Assembly: GCA_027314025.1 (NCBI GenBank)
Contig: DAHVCP010000069.1
Span: 1-64,000 of the forward strand
Source of the DNA: Acidobacteriota bacterium
Lineage (GTDB): Bacteria > Acidobacteriota > Terriglobia > Terriglobales > SCQP01
Reading direction: 5' to 3'
DNA length: 64,000 bases
A program made the position numbers and the translations under genes. This document shows, piece by piece, positions 7,979-20,210 of this stretch. Numbering within the stretch: the first letter of the stretch is position 1; each line of letters starts with the position of its first letter. The notes under the pieces were generated by a model, which was not told the origin of the DNA, made no database searches, and saw only the letters and a list, made by a program, of their open reading frames with translations.

Positions 7979-9001
7979 CTAGGTGGCGCGGCCCGCGGGC
8001 GGCGGCGCGCCAGCGGGGCTGCGCAGAATCTCCTCCGCCAAGGTGAACGGATCGCGGCGGCGGCTTTCGATCTCTCCGGCCAGACGCTCCCAATCTTCCA
8101 CGCCTAGGCGCGGCGCCACCCAGGTCTGATAGGCGCGGTCGCGCAGCATCCGTTCCAACTGCTGCCGCCAGCGGCGGCGGCGGCGCGCCGCACCGCGGCC
8201 CTCGGCGGCCAGAAAATCCAGATAGGCGCCGATGGCGGCTTGCAGCTCGGCGATGCCCTTGGCCTCGGTGGCGACGGTGGGGATGATGGGCGGCCGCCAG
8301 CCATCCTCGCGGTGCGCCAGGCCGAGGATGGCGCGCAGTTCCTGCTCCAGCCGCTCCGCTCCGCGGTCAGCCTTGTTGATGACGAAGATGTCGGCGATTT
8401 CCATGACGCCGGCTTTCAGCGCCTGCACCTCATCGCCCATGCCGGGCACCAGCAACAGCAGCGTGACATCGGCGAGCTGGACGATGTCCACTTCGTCCTG
8501 GCCCACGCCGACGGTTTCGATCAAGATGCGGCGCCGCCCCGCGGCGTCCAGCATCCACGCCGCTTCCGAGGTGGCGGCGGCCAGCCCGCCCAAGCAGCCG
8601 CGCGTGGCCATGCTGCGGATGAAGACGCCGGGATCGGCGTGATGGCGCTGCATGCGGATGCGGTCGCCCAAAATGGCGCCATGCGTGAACGGGCTGGAGG
8701 GATCCACGGCGAGAATGCCGACGGTTTCACCCCCAAGGCGATAGGCGGCGGCCAGCTCCGCCACCAGCGTACTCTTGCCCGCGCCGGGCGCGCCGGTGAC
8801 GCCGATCAGGGCGGCGGCGCCGCTGTGGGGAAACAGCGCCTTCAGCAACGCCTCGGCCGCCGGCCCGCCGCTTTCCACCAAGCTGAGGCCGCGGGCCAAG
8901 GCGCGGGCGTCGCCGCCGCGGATGGCCTGCGCCCAGGCGGCGATCTTGGCGGCGTTCGCCGCGGGCGGTGCGGGCGCGGTGGGCTGGGACGGCGGGGGCA
9001 T
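7979..9001 (-). CDS. meaB: MeaB/ArgK family GTPase
   Basis: 340 residues. This is a G3E-type GTPase chaperone that loads and protects adenosylcobalamin-dependent methylmalonyl-CoA mutase or related mutases. Walker A is GVTGAPGAGKSTL (K76). It is followed by the switch segment VDPSSPFTHGAILGDRIRM, RSMATRGCLGGL, ETVGVGQDE and the NKAD specificity motif. The C-terminal dimerisation arm is present (RAYQTWVAPRLG). No mutase gene is in the window, so the partner must lie elsewhere. The start MPPPSQPTAP is the best-placed ATG; the upstream frame runs antisense through the DUF488 repeats and is ignored. Confidence 0.93.
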   Translation of the reverse strand: MPPPSQPTAPAPPAANAAKIAAWAQAIRGGDARALARGLSLVESGGPAAEALLKALFPHSGAAALIGVTGAPGAGKSTLVAELAAAYRLGGETVGILAVDPSSPFTHGAILGDRIRMQRHHADPGVFIRSMATRGCLGGLAAATSEAAWMLDAAGRRRILIETVGVGQDEVDIVQLADVTLLLLVPGMGDEVQALKAGVMEIADIFVINKADRGAERLEQELRAILGLAHREDGWRPPIIPTVATEAKGIAELQAAIGAYLDFLAAEGRGAARRRRRWRQQLERMLRDRAYQTWVAPRLGVEDWERLAGEIESRRRDPFTLAEEILRSPAGAPPPAGRAT

Positions 9002-9122
9002 GGCAAAAGCGGTATAGGGTCTTAGAGTAGAGCATTGCACCCCTGGCGGCAGCCCGCGAGCGTACTGCCCGTACGGGGCGATGCCAAGATCGGGCGGCGT
9101 GCAGCGGCGCAGCCGATTTGCC

Positions 9123-9197
9123 ATGGTCCTGCTGACTATGGTCCTGCTGACTATGGCCCTGCTGACTATTGTCCTGCTAGCTATGGTCCTGCTCACC
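9123..9197 (+). repeat. 15-bp tandem repeat (5 units) over a start codon
   Basis: Five successive 15-bp units (starts 9123, 9138, 9153, 9168, 9183). The first two are identical (ATGGTCCTGCTGACT) and the others have one to several changes. In frame they read M-V-L-L-T, so each unit except the fourth offers an ATG. The fifth runs straight into the conserved DUF488 N-terminus (TIGHSNR). Confidence 0.9.
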
Positions 9198-9719
9198 ATC
9201 GGACATTCCAACCGCCCGTGGGACGATTTCCTGGCTCTGCTCGCAGCCAACGGCGTGGGACGCCTGGTGGATGTCCGCACGGTGCCGCGCTCGCGCCACA
9301 ATCCGCAGTTCGGGCAGGAGGTGATGCCCGCCGCGCTGGCCGCCGCGGGCATCACCTACGTCCACATGGCCGCGCTGGGCGGCCTGCGCCATGCGCGACG
9401 GGATTCCCTCAACACCGGCTGGAAAAATGCGTCCTTCCGCGGCTTCGCGGATTACATGCAGACGCCGGAGTTCGCCGCCGGCATCGCGGAGCTGCTGGCG
9501 CTGGCCGGCGAGCCGCCCAGCGCCGCCGCACCGATGACTGCGGTGATCTGCGCCGAGGCGGTTCCCTGGCGCTGCCATCGCTCCCTCATCGCCGACGCCC
9601 TGCTGGCCCGCGGCGTCGCCGTCGAGCACATTCTCGGCCCCGGGCGGCGCCGTCCCGCGCGGTTGACGCCCTTCGCCCGCGTGGACGGGGAGCGCGTCAG
9701 TTATCCGGCTGCGGAGTGA
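9183..9719 (+). CDS. DUF488 family protein
   Basis: 178 residues from ATG 9183: MVLLTIGHSNRPWDDF, then LVDVRTVPRSRHNPQF, NTGWKNASFRGFADYM and VICAEAVPWRCHRSLIADAL. These are the conserved TIGHS, DVR, and CAE..CHR blocks of DUF488. The family's biochemical role is unknown. The family N-terminus coincides with the last of five tandem 15-bp units, each encoding MVLLT; translation could also start at 9123, adding 20 hydrophobic residues. It is divergent from meaB with 181 bp between. Confidence 0.88.
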   Translation: MVLLTIGHSNRPWDDFLALLAANGVGRLVDVRTVPRSRHNPQFGQEVMPAALAAAGITYVHMAALGGLRHARRDSLNTGWKNASFRGFADYMQTPEFAAGIAELLALAGEPPSAAAPMTAVICAEAVPWRCHRSLIADALLARGVAVEHILGPGRRRPARLTPFARVDGERVSYPAAE

Positions 9720-9792
9720 ACGGGCCCCAGCGTGACGGACGGCCGGAACGGCTGTCCCGCTGCGGCGGGGCCCGCGCCTACCGACTCGATTT

Positions 9793-9817
9793 GACAGCCG
9801 GGACGGCTATCCTACTG
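9793..9817 (-). repeat. Inverted copy of the 5.0-kb intergenic repeat
   Basis: On the minus strand 9801-9817 reads CAGTAGGATAGCCGTCC, which differs by one base from 5040-5056 and 5157-5173. It is followed by CGGCTGTC, like the nearby CCGTCCCGGCTGCC at about 5080. It lies between the convergent DUF488 and ligA genes. Confidence 0.6.
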
Positions 9818-9855
9818 CCCAGAGCGAGGCGGCGCTGCAACCAAAGCCCTCGATC

Positions 9856-12766
<2,911 letters not shown>

Positions 12767-13107
12767 TAGCCGGTCCGCCTTCCACGCGAGCGGGTAAATC
12801 CGCAACCCGGTCGCTCAAATGTCCCCGGATGAAATGCTAACCCGATTATTGAACAGGACCCTTCGCGCGCCTCCAGCAAAGGTCCGCGGACGGCGCCTCG
12901 GCGCTAAGGCAGTCGCGAAGCCACGGCCGCTGCCGTGCTCGTCCCCCGTCTCCCGCGCTACGGCTTACCGCTGTCGGAGCCCCGGAGTCCCCAGTCTCAC
13001 CTTTTCCGCCTCATCCTCACCCACTCCCGCTCATTCCAGGCACAGTCGGGCGGCGGCGCCGGTTGCACCACCCCGTTCCGGACCGGGCGACGAACGCGGG
13101 CTAGGGC
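12767..13107. other. Intergenic region without recognisable gene
   Basis: 341 bp between the cupin start and the ilvD stop, both on the minus strand. The section from 12830 to 12880 is somewhat AT-richer and may hold the cupin promoter. I see no conserved ORF, tRNA or hairpin that I could defend. Confidence 0.4.
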
Positions 13108-14802
13108 CTAGCGCGGCGGGCGGGTGATGGCGCCTTCGGCGGCGGAGGCGACGAGGGCGGCGTATTTGGCGAAGACGCCGGCGGCGTAGACCGGGGGCCG
13201 GGGCTGCCAGGCGGCGCGGCGGCGGGCCAGCTCGGCGTCGTCGAGTTCGACGCGCAGGGAGCGCTGGGCGGCGTCAATGGCGACGGTGTCGCCTTCGCGC
13301 AGCAGGGCGATGGGGCCGCCGCGGGCGGCTTCCGGGGCGACGTGGCCGACCATCAAGCCGCGGGTGGCGCCGCTGAAGCGGCCATCGGTGAGCAGGGCGA
13401 CGGTTTCGCCCAGGCCCTCGCCGACGATGGCGGCGGTGACGCCCAGCATTTCGCGCATGCCGGGACCGCCGGCCGGGCCCTCATTGCGGATGACGACGAC
13501 GTCGTTGGGGCGGATCTGGCCGCCGGTGACGGCGGCCATGGCGGCTTCCTCGCTTTCAAAGACGCGGGCGGGGCCGCGGTGCGCGCCGCGCTCATGGCCG
13601 CTGAGCTTGACCACGGCGCCGTCGGGGGCCAGGTTGCCGCGCAGAACGACGATGCCGCCGGTGGGCTTGACGGGATTCGCCAGCGGGCGGATGACTTCCT
13701 GGCCGGGGGTTTCCTTGGCCTGGGCCGCTTCGGCGGCGAGAGTGCGGCCGGTGACGGTGATGGCTTCGCCGTGCAATTTGCCCGCGGCCAGCAGGCGCTG
13801 GGACAGGACCGGGACGCCGCCGGCGCGGTGCAGCTCGGCGGCGGCGAAACGGCCGGCGGGCATCAGGTCGCAGAGCAGCGGGGTGCGCGCGCTGATGGCG
13901 TCGAAGTCGGCCAGGGACAGTTCCACGCCGGTTTCGCGGGCGATGGCCAATAGATGCAGCACGGCGTTGGTCGAACCGCCGCTGGCGGCGACGCCGGCGA
14001 TGGCATTCTCCAGCGCCTGGCGGGTGAGGATGGCCGAAGGACGCAGGCCGCGGCGGAGCACGTCCATCACCAGCGCGCCGCATTGCCGGGCGACGGCGGA
14101 TTTTTCCGCCGCCAAGGCGGGCACGCCGTTGGCGCCGGCGGGGGAGAGCCCCAGCAGCTCCATGGCCATGGACATGGTGTTGGCGGTGTACTGGCCGCCG
14201 CAGGCGCCGGCGCCGGGACAGGCCACGTCCTCCAAGGCTTTTAGATCGGCATCGCTCATCTTGCCGGCGGCGTTGGCACCGATGCCTTCATAGACGTCTT
14301 GAATGGTGACGTCGCGTCCCTGGAAGCGGCCGGGGGCGATGGTGCCTCCGTACAACACCAAGCCGGGCAGGTCCAGGCGGGCCAGCGCCATGGCGGCGCC
14401 GGGGATGGTCTTGTCGCAGCCGACGATGGCGATGACGGCGTCGAACATTTGGCCGCGGCAGACCAGCTCGATGGAATCGGCGATCACCTCGCGGCTAACC
14501 AGCGAGGCGCGCATGCCTTCGGTGCCCATGGTTTCACCGTCGGAGATGGCGATGGTGTTGAACTCCATGGGAGTGCCGCCGGCTTCGCGGATGCCCTTCT
14601 TCACCTCGGCCGCCAGCGACCGCAGGTGGAAATTGCAGGGCATGGTTTCGATCCAAGTGTTGGCCACGCCGATCAGTGGGCGGGCCAGATCGGCATCGGT
14701 GTAGCCGACCGCTTTGAACATGGAACGGGCGCCGGCACGGTCGCGGCCAGTGGTGAGGCCGCGGCTGCGGTGCTTGAGGGAGGCAGAGTCGTCGTTGGGC
14801 AT
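13108..14802 (-). CDS. ilvD: Dihydroxy-acid dehydratase
   Basis: 564 residues, normal length. It catalyses dehydration of 2,3-dihydroxy-isovalerate and -methylvalerate to the 2-oxo acids in valine/isoleucine synthesis, using an Fe-S cluster and Mg2+. Signatures: [17 protein letters not shown] at the N-terminus, [18 protein letters not shown], cluster cysteines in VGCDKTIPG and [32 protein letters not shown], and [18 protein letters not shown] near the C-terminus. The upstream frame continues but has only low-complexity sequence from the repeat region, so the ATG at 14802 is used. No other ilv gene is adjacent. Confidence 0.96.
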   Translation of the reverse strand: MPNDDSASLKHRSRGLTTGRDRAGARSMFKAVGYTDADLARPLIGVANTWIETMPCNFHLRSLAAEVKKGIREAGGTPMEFNTIAISDGETMGTEGMRASLVSREVIADSIELVCRGQMFDAVIAIVGCDKTIPGAAMALARLDLPGLVLYGGTIAPGRFQGRDVTIQDVYEGIGANAAGKMSDADLKALEDVACPGAGACGGQYTANTMSMAMELLGLSPAGANGVPALAAEKSAVARQCGALVMDVLRRGLRPSAILTRQALENAIAGVAASGGSTNAVLHLLAIARETGVELSLADFDAISARTPLLCDLMPAGRFAAAELHRAGGVPVLSQRLLAAGKLHGEAITVTGRTLAAEAAQAKETPGQEVIRPLANPVKPTGGIVVLRGNLAPDGAVVKLSGHERGAHRGPARVFESEEAAMAAVTGGQIRPNDVVVIRNEGPAGGPGMREMLGVTAAIVGEGLGETVALLTDGRFSGATRGLMVGHVAPEAARGGPIALLREGDTVAIDAAQRSLRVELDDAELARRRAAWQPRPPVYAAGVFAKYAALVASAAEGAITRPPR

Positions 14803-14987
14803 GGGACCGGAAAGAAAGCCGAAGGTTTTTATTCTGGCACAGGGAGGAAGCCGAGGGCAGAGGGCGGGCGGCCGCGGGTGAGAGCCCACGGTGTACTGGT
14901 TGGCGCCGGCCCGAGCCCCACCCAAGGCGGGGACATTCTGCTTACGCGGGCGGCTGGAGCCGGTTCCGCGCGCGCGGCGCGGCCGAG

Positions 14988-15025
14988 CGGAGCGCGACCG
15001 CACGCAAGCCGGAGGCATACCCCAC
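14988..15025 (+). repeat. 38-bp direct repeat, copy 1
   Basis: Begins CGGAGCGCGACCGCACGCAA and ends GGCATACCCCAC. It is identical to 15195-15232 except for one C/T change. Confidence 0.8.
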
Positions 15026-15084
15026 CGCTGCGCACGCGCCTCTTGGGGCGCGGACGGCTCGCCCGCAATGGGGTTGCCGCCCTC

Positions 15085-15130
15085 GTGGGGTAGGGCTCCT
15101 GCCCTGCGTACCGTCGCCCTCCTGGGCGGC
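15085..15130 (-). repeat. Inverted, shortened copy of the 81-bp repeat
   Basis: The minus strand reads GCCGCCCAGGAGGGCGACGG, then a junction into ACGCAGGGCAGGAGCCCTAC and CCCAC. These are the two ends of the 2751/3078 element without its middle of about 37 bp. Confidence 0.65.
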
Positions 15131-15194
15131 GGGCGTATCTCCGCCGCCGCGAAGGTGGTGGGGTGGGTGTCCTCGCCTGTCCGCCCCGGCCGCG

Positions 15195-15232
15195 CGGAGC
15201 GCGACTGCACGCAAGCCGGAGGCATACCCCAC
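15195..15232 (+). repeat. 38-bp direct repeat, copy 2
   Basis: Second copy of 14988-15025 (one substitution). Just before it, 15160-15183 is the inverse of the GGACAGGCGAGGAC phrase at 5112. Confidence 0.8.
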
Positions 15233-15396
15233 ATTTCCGGAGCTTAGCACCGGGAGGTTTGTTCAGCATTGTTTCCGCGGCGGCGGGTGATTGCGCGGGA
15301 CGCGCTGAGGTTTGGGGGATTATCCCCGACCGAATTCGCGCAGTGGGCGGATGGAATCGCTTGCCTTTCGCCGGCGGCCGGGCATCAAAATAAGAC

Positions 15397-16131
15397 GTGA
15401 TCTTTCGGGATCGGGAGGAAGCGGGACGGCGGCTGGCGGCGCGGCTGCGCGCGGTTTTGCCGCCGGAGATGCTGGCCGCGGCGGGTACCGCGGCGCAGGC
15501 GGGAGCGGGACCATCGCCGGGCGTCCGCGGCGGATCAGTTCAGGAACGCGCGGTGGTGCTGGCGCTGCCGCGCGGGGGCATCCCGGTGGCGGCGGAGGTG
15601 GCGCGGGAGCTGCGGCTGCCGCTGGATATTTTGGTGGTGCGCAAGGTGTCGCTGCCGCAGGAGCCGGAACTGGCACTGGGGGCGGTGGCCAGCGGCGGGG
15701 CGGTGGCGCTCAATTGGGATCTGATGGAACGGCTTGGGGTGGGCGAGGAGGATTTGGCGCCGGTGATCGCGCGCGAGCGCAAGCACGTGGAAGCGCTGGA
15801 CCAAGCTTTGCGCGGCAATCATCCGCCTTTGGATATCCGGCGGCGGACGGCGCTGGTGGTGGACGACGGGTTGGCCACGGGCGCGACGATGAGAGCAGCG
15901 GTGGCGGCGCTCCAAAGGGCCGGGGCGGAACGGGTGATTGGGGCGGTTCCCGTGGGCGCGGCGGCGACCTGCCGGGAGGTGGCGCGGCACGCGGATCAAA
16001 TGATCTGCTTGGAGACGCCGGAGCCGTTCTACGCGGTCGGCGAATGGTATCAGGAGTTTCCGCAGGTGAGCGACGAGGAGGCGCGGCGGTATTTGGCGGC
16101 GAGCTGGAAGGCGTTGGCCAAGGCCGGGTAG
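15397..16131 (+). CDS. Phosphoribosyltransferase domain protein
   Basis: 244 residues from GTG 15397 (MIFRDREEAGRRLAARL, the usual start of this family). ALPRGGIPVAAEVARELRLPLDILVVRKV is the PRTase fold core, LALGAVASGGAVALN follows, and ALVVDDGLATGATMRAAV is the PRPP-binding loop (two acids then Gly/Thr-rich). A Gly/Ala/Pro-rich stretch at about 27-45 interrupts the N-terminal helix. Proteins of this type are found as single genes or fused to a dienelactone-hydrolase-like domain. Here the hydrolase is the next gene, 157 bp downstream. The substrate is unknown. Confidence 0.9.
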   Translation: MIFRDREEAGRRLAARLRAVLPPEMLAAAGTAAQAGAGPSPGVRGGSVQERAVVLALPRGGIPVAAEVARELRLPLDILVVRKVSLPQEPELALGAVASGGAVALNWDLMERLGVGEEDLAPVIARERKHVEALDQALRGNHPPLDIRRRTALVVDDGLATGATMRAAVAALQRAGAERVIGAVPVGAAATCREVARHADQMICLETPEPFYAVGEWYQEFPQVSDEEARRYLAASWKALAKAG

Positions 16132-16288
16132 GGGCTTGCCGGTCCGCGCGATAGACCGGAAACCGGAATCTGCCCCCGGGGTTCGAGGGCTGGAGGAAAT
16201 GGAGCCCTGAATCGAGCCGGCGCCGGCCAGGGGATCGGCTCAGGCGGAGCAGGTTGGGAGATCGCGGCGGGAAGCTGGGGAGGTGGCG

Positions 16289-16957
16289 ATGGACGCACGG
16301 GAGACGGAGATTCGGCTGCCCAACGGGCCGGAACTGCGGGCGGTGGTGGGCGTGCCGGACGGAGCGGTGGGCATTGTGCTGTTCGCCCATGGCAGCGGCA
16401 GCGGGCGGCACAGTCCGCGCAATCAGGCGGTGGCGCGGCAACTGCAAGCGGCGGGGCTGGGCACGGTGCTGATGGATCTGCTGACCGAGGAGGAAGAACA
16501 GCGGGACCGGGAGACGGCGGAGTACCGCTTCGATATTCCGCGTTTGGCGCGGCGGCTGGCGGCGGCAACCGGCTGGGTGCGGCGGCAGGCGTGGGGGCAG
16601 GCGGATATTGGCTACTTCGGAGCCTCGACGGGTGTGGCGGCGGCGCTAGTGGCTTCGACGCAGCGGGCCGAGGTGAAGGCGGTGGTCAGCCGCGGCGGGC
16701 GGCCGGATTTGGCCGCCGCGGCGCTGCCGCATGTGGTGGCGCCGACGCTGCTGATCGTGGGCGGGAACGATCCCGAGGTGCTGGAGCTAAACCGCCAGGC
16801 GCTGGCGGAACTGAACGCGGAAAAGCATCTGGTGGTGGTGCCCGGCGCGACGCATTTGTTCGAGGAACCGGGGACGCTGGAGCAGGTGGCGCAGTTGGCG
16901 CAGGAGTGGTTCCGGCAGCATTTGGGTCATGCCGGCGAAATCATCTCCGCCGCCTGA
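16289..16957 (+). CDS. Dienelactone-hydrolase-like alpha/beta hydrolase
   Basis: 222 residues. IVLFAHGSGSGRHSPRNQAV is the oxyanion-hole strand, GYFGASTGVAAALVA the nucleophile elbow (Ser in G-A-S-T-G), TLLIVGGNDPEVLELNRQAL holds the catalytic Asp region, and VVVPGATHLFEEPG the catalytic His. This is the subclass that is fused with or follows a phosphoribosyltransferase, as here. The start could be GTG 16283, two codons earlier; the ATG is preferred. The physiological substrate is not known. Confidence 0.87.
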   Translation: MDARETEIRLPNGPELRAVVGVPDGAVGIVLFAHGSGSGRHSPRNQAVARQLQAAGLGTVLMDLLTEEEEQRDRETAEYRFDIPRLARRLAAATGWVRRQAWGQADIGYFGASTGVAAALVASTQRAEVKAVVSRGGRPDLAAAALPHVVAPTLLIVGGNDPEVLELNRQALAELNAEKHLVVVPGATHLFEEPGTLEQVAQLAQEWFRQHLGHAGEIISAA

Positions 16958-17380
16958 ACACCGGCAAGGCGATAACCGCCGCATCGCGTCGTTGGGCGCG
17001 CGCTCAGGCTCCTTATTCCGCCGTCGGCGGGCTTCGTTCGCCTTCGCTGCCCGCACCGGCACGCACCGCTGAGCGCCAAGGGCCCCGGCGCCGCCCGCCC
17101 CGAGGCGCCCGGCTCTCGCCCTGGCGCCACGCGATGGAAAAGCGGGGCGCTCCTGGGGGCGCGGGCGGCCTCGCCCGCTCCGCTGCGCCGAGCGCGCACC
17201 GCCCGACGCCTTGCGGTGAGCCCTGGCGCGCAGTGGACGCCAAAGCGGGCGGGGCGAGGGCCGTTGCACAAGGGGTGGCACGGGGGACGGCGTGCCCGGG
17301 GGAGCTGGGTCCCCTGGCGGGCGGCCGTTAGGCTAAAATGGCGCCTGTCGCCGCGAGCGCGGCGCACGGTGCAGGTAGCC
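16958..17380. other. Intergenic region upstream of the ATPase gene
   Basis: 423 bp, very GC-rich, no recognised gene. TAAAAT at 17334-17339 could be a -10 element about 40 bp before the ATPase start. The reading frame of the ATPase continues upstream to 17216 but the extra residues are Arg/Gly/Trp-rich and look non-coding. Confidence 0.4.
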
Positions 17381-20023
17381 ATGGGAACGGCGGGGGCGGG
17401 GCCGAAGCGGTCGTCGCCGCTTCAGGAAATTCTTTTATGGTCCGAGTCTCGCCCCAAATGGCAGCGCGACGCGCTCAGGCGGATTGTCACGAAAGGGTCG
17501 CTCGACGCGGCCGACCTGGACGAGCTCGAGCGGATCGCGACGGGCGGCCTCCAAAACCCTTTGGTTAGGCTGGCGCCTCTCACAGCGCAGCCCCTGTCCG
17601 ATTCGCACCTGCCGCCTGCGCCCGACTCCGCGGAGTCCGTCTCCCTGGTCGAGCTCCGGGATTTGCGCAATGTGAACCGGATTCCCGACGGTTCCGTCCT
17701 GCCGCTTGGATCCGGGAGCGGGCTGGTCGTTATTTACGGCGAGAACGGCGCCGGGAAGTCGGGCTTTGCGCGCGTGATCAAGGGGGCTTGCCGGGCCCGC
17801 GGGGGTTCGCGGCCCGTCGTGCCGAACGCCTTCGCTGCCCCGCCCGGAGGCTCCCGGGCGTCGGCGACGATCGGTTTCAAAGCCGGCGGCGCACCGGCCC
17901 AGTGCGCGTGGACCGACGGCCTGCCCGGGGACCCGCGTCTCGCCAATGTGTTTGTTTTTGACGCTGAGTGCGCCGAACACTACGTCGGCCGGGACGACGC
18001 GACGGCGTTTACCCCGTTCGGGTTGGACGTCCTGCCCAAGCTCGCTAATGCCTGCGATGACATTCGCTCGCGTCTCGAAAGGCGGGCCGCAGAGCTGAGG
18101 TCGGCAATGGACGCCGCCCGCGCGGAATGGAGATGCGAACCGGACACCAGGGTTGGGGCGCTGGTCCGGGGCCTGAACGCCGGGACGGACGAGGCGGAAG
18201 TCGATGCGCTCGCGCGGCTGGACGCCAAAGAGCAGTCCCGGATTCAGGCCCTGCGCGGGGTGCTGGCATCGGACCCGCTTCTAACGGCCAAGGGGACCCG
18301 TGCCGCCCAGGGCCGCGTGGAGGCGTTCCTGGCCAGGCTCCGGCACGCATCGGAACTGCTTTCGGATGGGGCGCTGGCCGACGCGGAGCGCTGCTTGAGG
18401 CACGCGGTGGAGTCGGCAGACGCCGCTGCGAAATTTGCCGCTGGGGCGTTTGACGGGTCTTTTCTTTCCGGCACGGGGTCTGACCTGTGGAAAAGGCTCT
18501 GGGAAGCCGCGCGCGAGTTCGCGGTTCGCGAAGCCTTCCCGTCGCAGGGGTTCCCGCCGACGATCGATGGCTCCCGCTGCGTACTGTGCCAGCAGGGCCT
18601 CGGCGGAGCAGCCCTCGAGCGCTTCGCCGAGTTTGACGCATTCCTCAAGGACAGGAGCCAGGAGATTTCGGCCGAGGCGGAGCGGTCCCTTGCCGACCTG
18701 CTGGGACGCTACCGGGCGGCCCCGCCGCTCAGCGCCGGGGTAGCCGAGATTGCCGCGGAAAGTTCCGCATTATCGCCCACCCGACTCGCGGTCCTCAGTG
18801 CGTTTGCGAGCGGCGTGGATGAAGGCCTACGGCGGGTCCGTGAGAATCTGGAATCGCGCACCTGGGCCGCCCCGGCTCCCCTGCCGGCTTCCCCGGAGCC
18901 GGACCTTTCGGCCGCGGTTGCAGCGCTTGAGCGCGGGGCTGTCGCCCAGGAGGCGGCGAGCGATCCCGGAGCGCGCGTGAAGCTTGAGGCGGAACTCAAG
19001 GAGTTGCTGGCGCGTGAGTGGCTGTCGGGCGCCCGGGACGGGGTCCTCGCGCAGATCGGGCACCACGGGGCCCTCCGGGAGCTCGATGGCATCGCGGAAC
19101 GCTTCCACACCGCCGCGATCACGGTTAAGAGCAACGAGCTTTCCGAAACGTTTGTTACGGCGGCTTACCGGGAGCGCTTCCGAGAGGAGGTGCGGAGCTT
19201 GGGCCTCGCGACGCTTGACGTTCGGCTCGACGCGGTCCAGGGCACGAAAGGTGTGACCCGGTTCGGGCTCCGCCTCTCGGGCGTCCCGAGCAGCGGAATT
19301 GCGAGGATAGCCAGCGAGGGTGAGAAGCGCTGCGCGGCGCTGGCGGCGTTCCTCGCGGAACTGGCGCTCGCCTCCCACAAATCCGCTCTGGTGTTCGACG
19401 ATCCCGTGTCCTCGCTCGACCATACCCACCGCGAGAAGCTGGCGGAGCGCCTTGTAGAGGAGGCAAGGGGCCGGCAGGTCATTGTGTTCACCCACGATGT
19501 CGTCTTCCTTGCGGACCTCCGCCGCTCCGCCGGAGCCGCGGAGCAGGAACCCGCACTGTTCACGGTCGAGTGGTCCGGCGACGCGCCCGGCAGCCACCGG
19601 GTGGGGCTCGCCTGGGACCTGCGGGACCCAGCGAAATGCCTCGACGCGCTGAGCGAGAGGCAGCGCAGGATCGCGGGCAACTGGAACGCCAAGCCGAACG
19701 AAGAAGACGTCGCGGCGATGCGGGACGCCTATACGCTGTTTCGCTCCGTCGTGGAGCGAATCGTCGAGAAGGAGATGCTCGCCGGCGTCGTCGAGAGGTT
19801 CAGCGAGCAGGTCAATGCCGGCCGCCTGCAAAAGTTGGTGGGGATCTCCCGGGGTGAGTGCGACGATGCCGCCCGTCTCATCAAGAAGTGCCACCGGGTC
19901 ACGGGCGGGCACGCCCCGTCGATGAATGCCGTTCCGACACCCGAGGAACTGAGGCTGGACCTGGTTGCGTGCCGCAGCCTGCGCGAGAAAATCAGGGGGC
20001 GGCGGCAGACGGGAATCCCGTAG
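17381..20023 (+). CDS. SMC/Rad50-like ATPase with C-terminal HEPN/anticodon-nuclease-like region
   Basis: 880 residues. An N-terminal helical module (SRPKWQRDALRRIVTKG, LDELERIATGG) precedes a split ABC-type ATPase. Walker A is VIYGENGAGKSGFARVIKG (residues 120-128) and the later half has SEGEKRCAALAAFLAEL (signature) and LVFDDPVSSLDH (Walker B, 671-680). The middle is helical with a single CxxC (C400-VL-C403), like the zinc hook of Rad50 and RloC. The C-terminal 130 residues have LFRSVVERIVEK (R788-x3-E792) and KCHRVTGGHAP (H838; R839-x4-H844). PrrC and RloC tRNA anticodon nucleases use an R-x3-E plus His set, and HEPN RNases an R-x4-6-H. It is probably a solitary defence nuclease coupled to the ATPase. 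No restriction-modification genes are near. GTG 17369 is an alternative start. Confidence 0.85.
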   Translation: MGTAGAGPKRSSPLQEILLWSESRPKWQRDALRRIVTKGSLDAADLDELERIATGGLQNPLVRLAPLTAQPLSDSHLPPAPDSAESVSLVELRDLRNVNRIPDGSVLPLGSGSGLVVIYGENGAGKSGFARVIKGACRARGGSRPVVPNAFAAPPGGSRASATIGFKAGGAPAQCAWTDGLPGDPRLANVFVFDAECAEHYVGRDDATAFTPFGLDVLPKLANACDDIRSRLERRAAELRSAMDAARAEWRCEPDTRVGALVRGLNAGTDEAEVDALARLDAKEQSRIQALRGVLASDPLLTAKGTRAAQGRVEAFLARLRHASELLSDGALADAERCLRHAVESADAAAKFAAGAFDGSFLSGTGSDLWKRLWEAAREFAVREAFPSQGFPPTIDGSRCVLCQQGLGGAALERFAEFDAFLKDRSQEISAEAERSLADLLGRYRAAPPLSAGVAEIAAESSALSPTRLAVLSAFASGVDEGLRRVRENLESRTWAAPAPLPASPEPDLSAAVAALERGAVAQEAASDPGARVKLEAELKELLAREWLSGARDGVLAQIGHHGALRELDGIAERFHTAAITVKSNELSETFVTAAYRERFREEVRSLGLATLDVRLDAVQGTKGVTRFGLRLSGVPSSGIARIASEGEKRCAALAAFLAELALASHKSALVFDDPVSSLDHTHREKLAERLVEEARGRQVIVFTHDVVFLADLRRSAGAAEQEPALFTVEWSGDAPGSHRVGLAWDLRDPAKCLDALSERQRRIAGNWNAKPNEEDVAAMRDAYTLFRSVVERIVEKEMLAGVVERFSEQVNAGRLQKLVGISRGECDDAARLIKKCHRVTGGHAPSMNAVPTPEELRLDLVACRSLREKIRGRRQTGIP

Positions 20024-20180
20024 GCCCCCTGGGTGCACCTTTGCCTACCGCCGCACGGTGCCGAGCGGCTTGCGGCGCCTGCCGGGCGGCAGGCGATCCC
20101 GCCCGGCGGGCCCGCTGCCGGCGCGGGTTGCGGTGCGAGGGCGCGCGGTCGGCACCGGGGCGCCACGGGCGGGGCGGGAC

Positions 20181-20186
20181 TACAAT
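20181..20186 (+). promoter_or_regulatory. Candidate -10 box
   Basis: TACAAT, 24 bp before the FG-GAP protein start, within an otherwise GC-rich stretch. A GGAG Shine-Dalgarno (20202-20205) follows. No convincing -35 is visible. Confidence 0.35.
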
Positions 20187-20210
20187 GGCGGGTTGTTCCT
20201 TGGAGGCTCG

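Larger units (their letters stand above)
14803..15396. other. Intergenic region with dispersed repeats
   Basis: 594 bp between the divergent ilvD and phosphoribosyltransferase genes. It contains two direct copies of a 38-bp repeat, and between them an inverted short version of the 81-bp repeat seen at 2.7-3.2 kb. No gene is apparent. TTTTTATTCT at about 14826 is the most AT-rich patch and could belong to the ilvD promoter. Confidence 0.6.

Noticed and set aside
12819-13127. 102-residue frame between the cupin and ilvD genes
   Set aside because: Low-complexity Arg/Pro/Ser sequence, no ribosome site, overlaps the end of ilvD.
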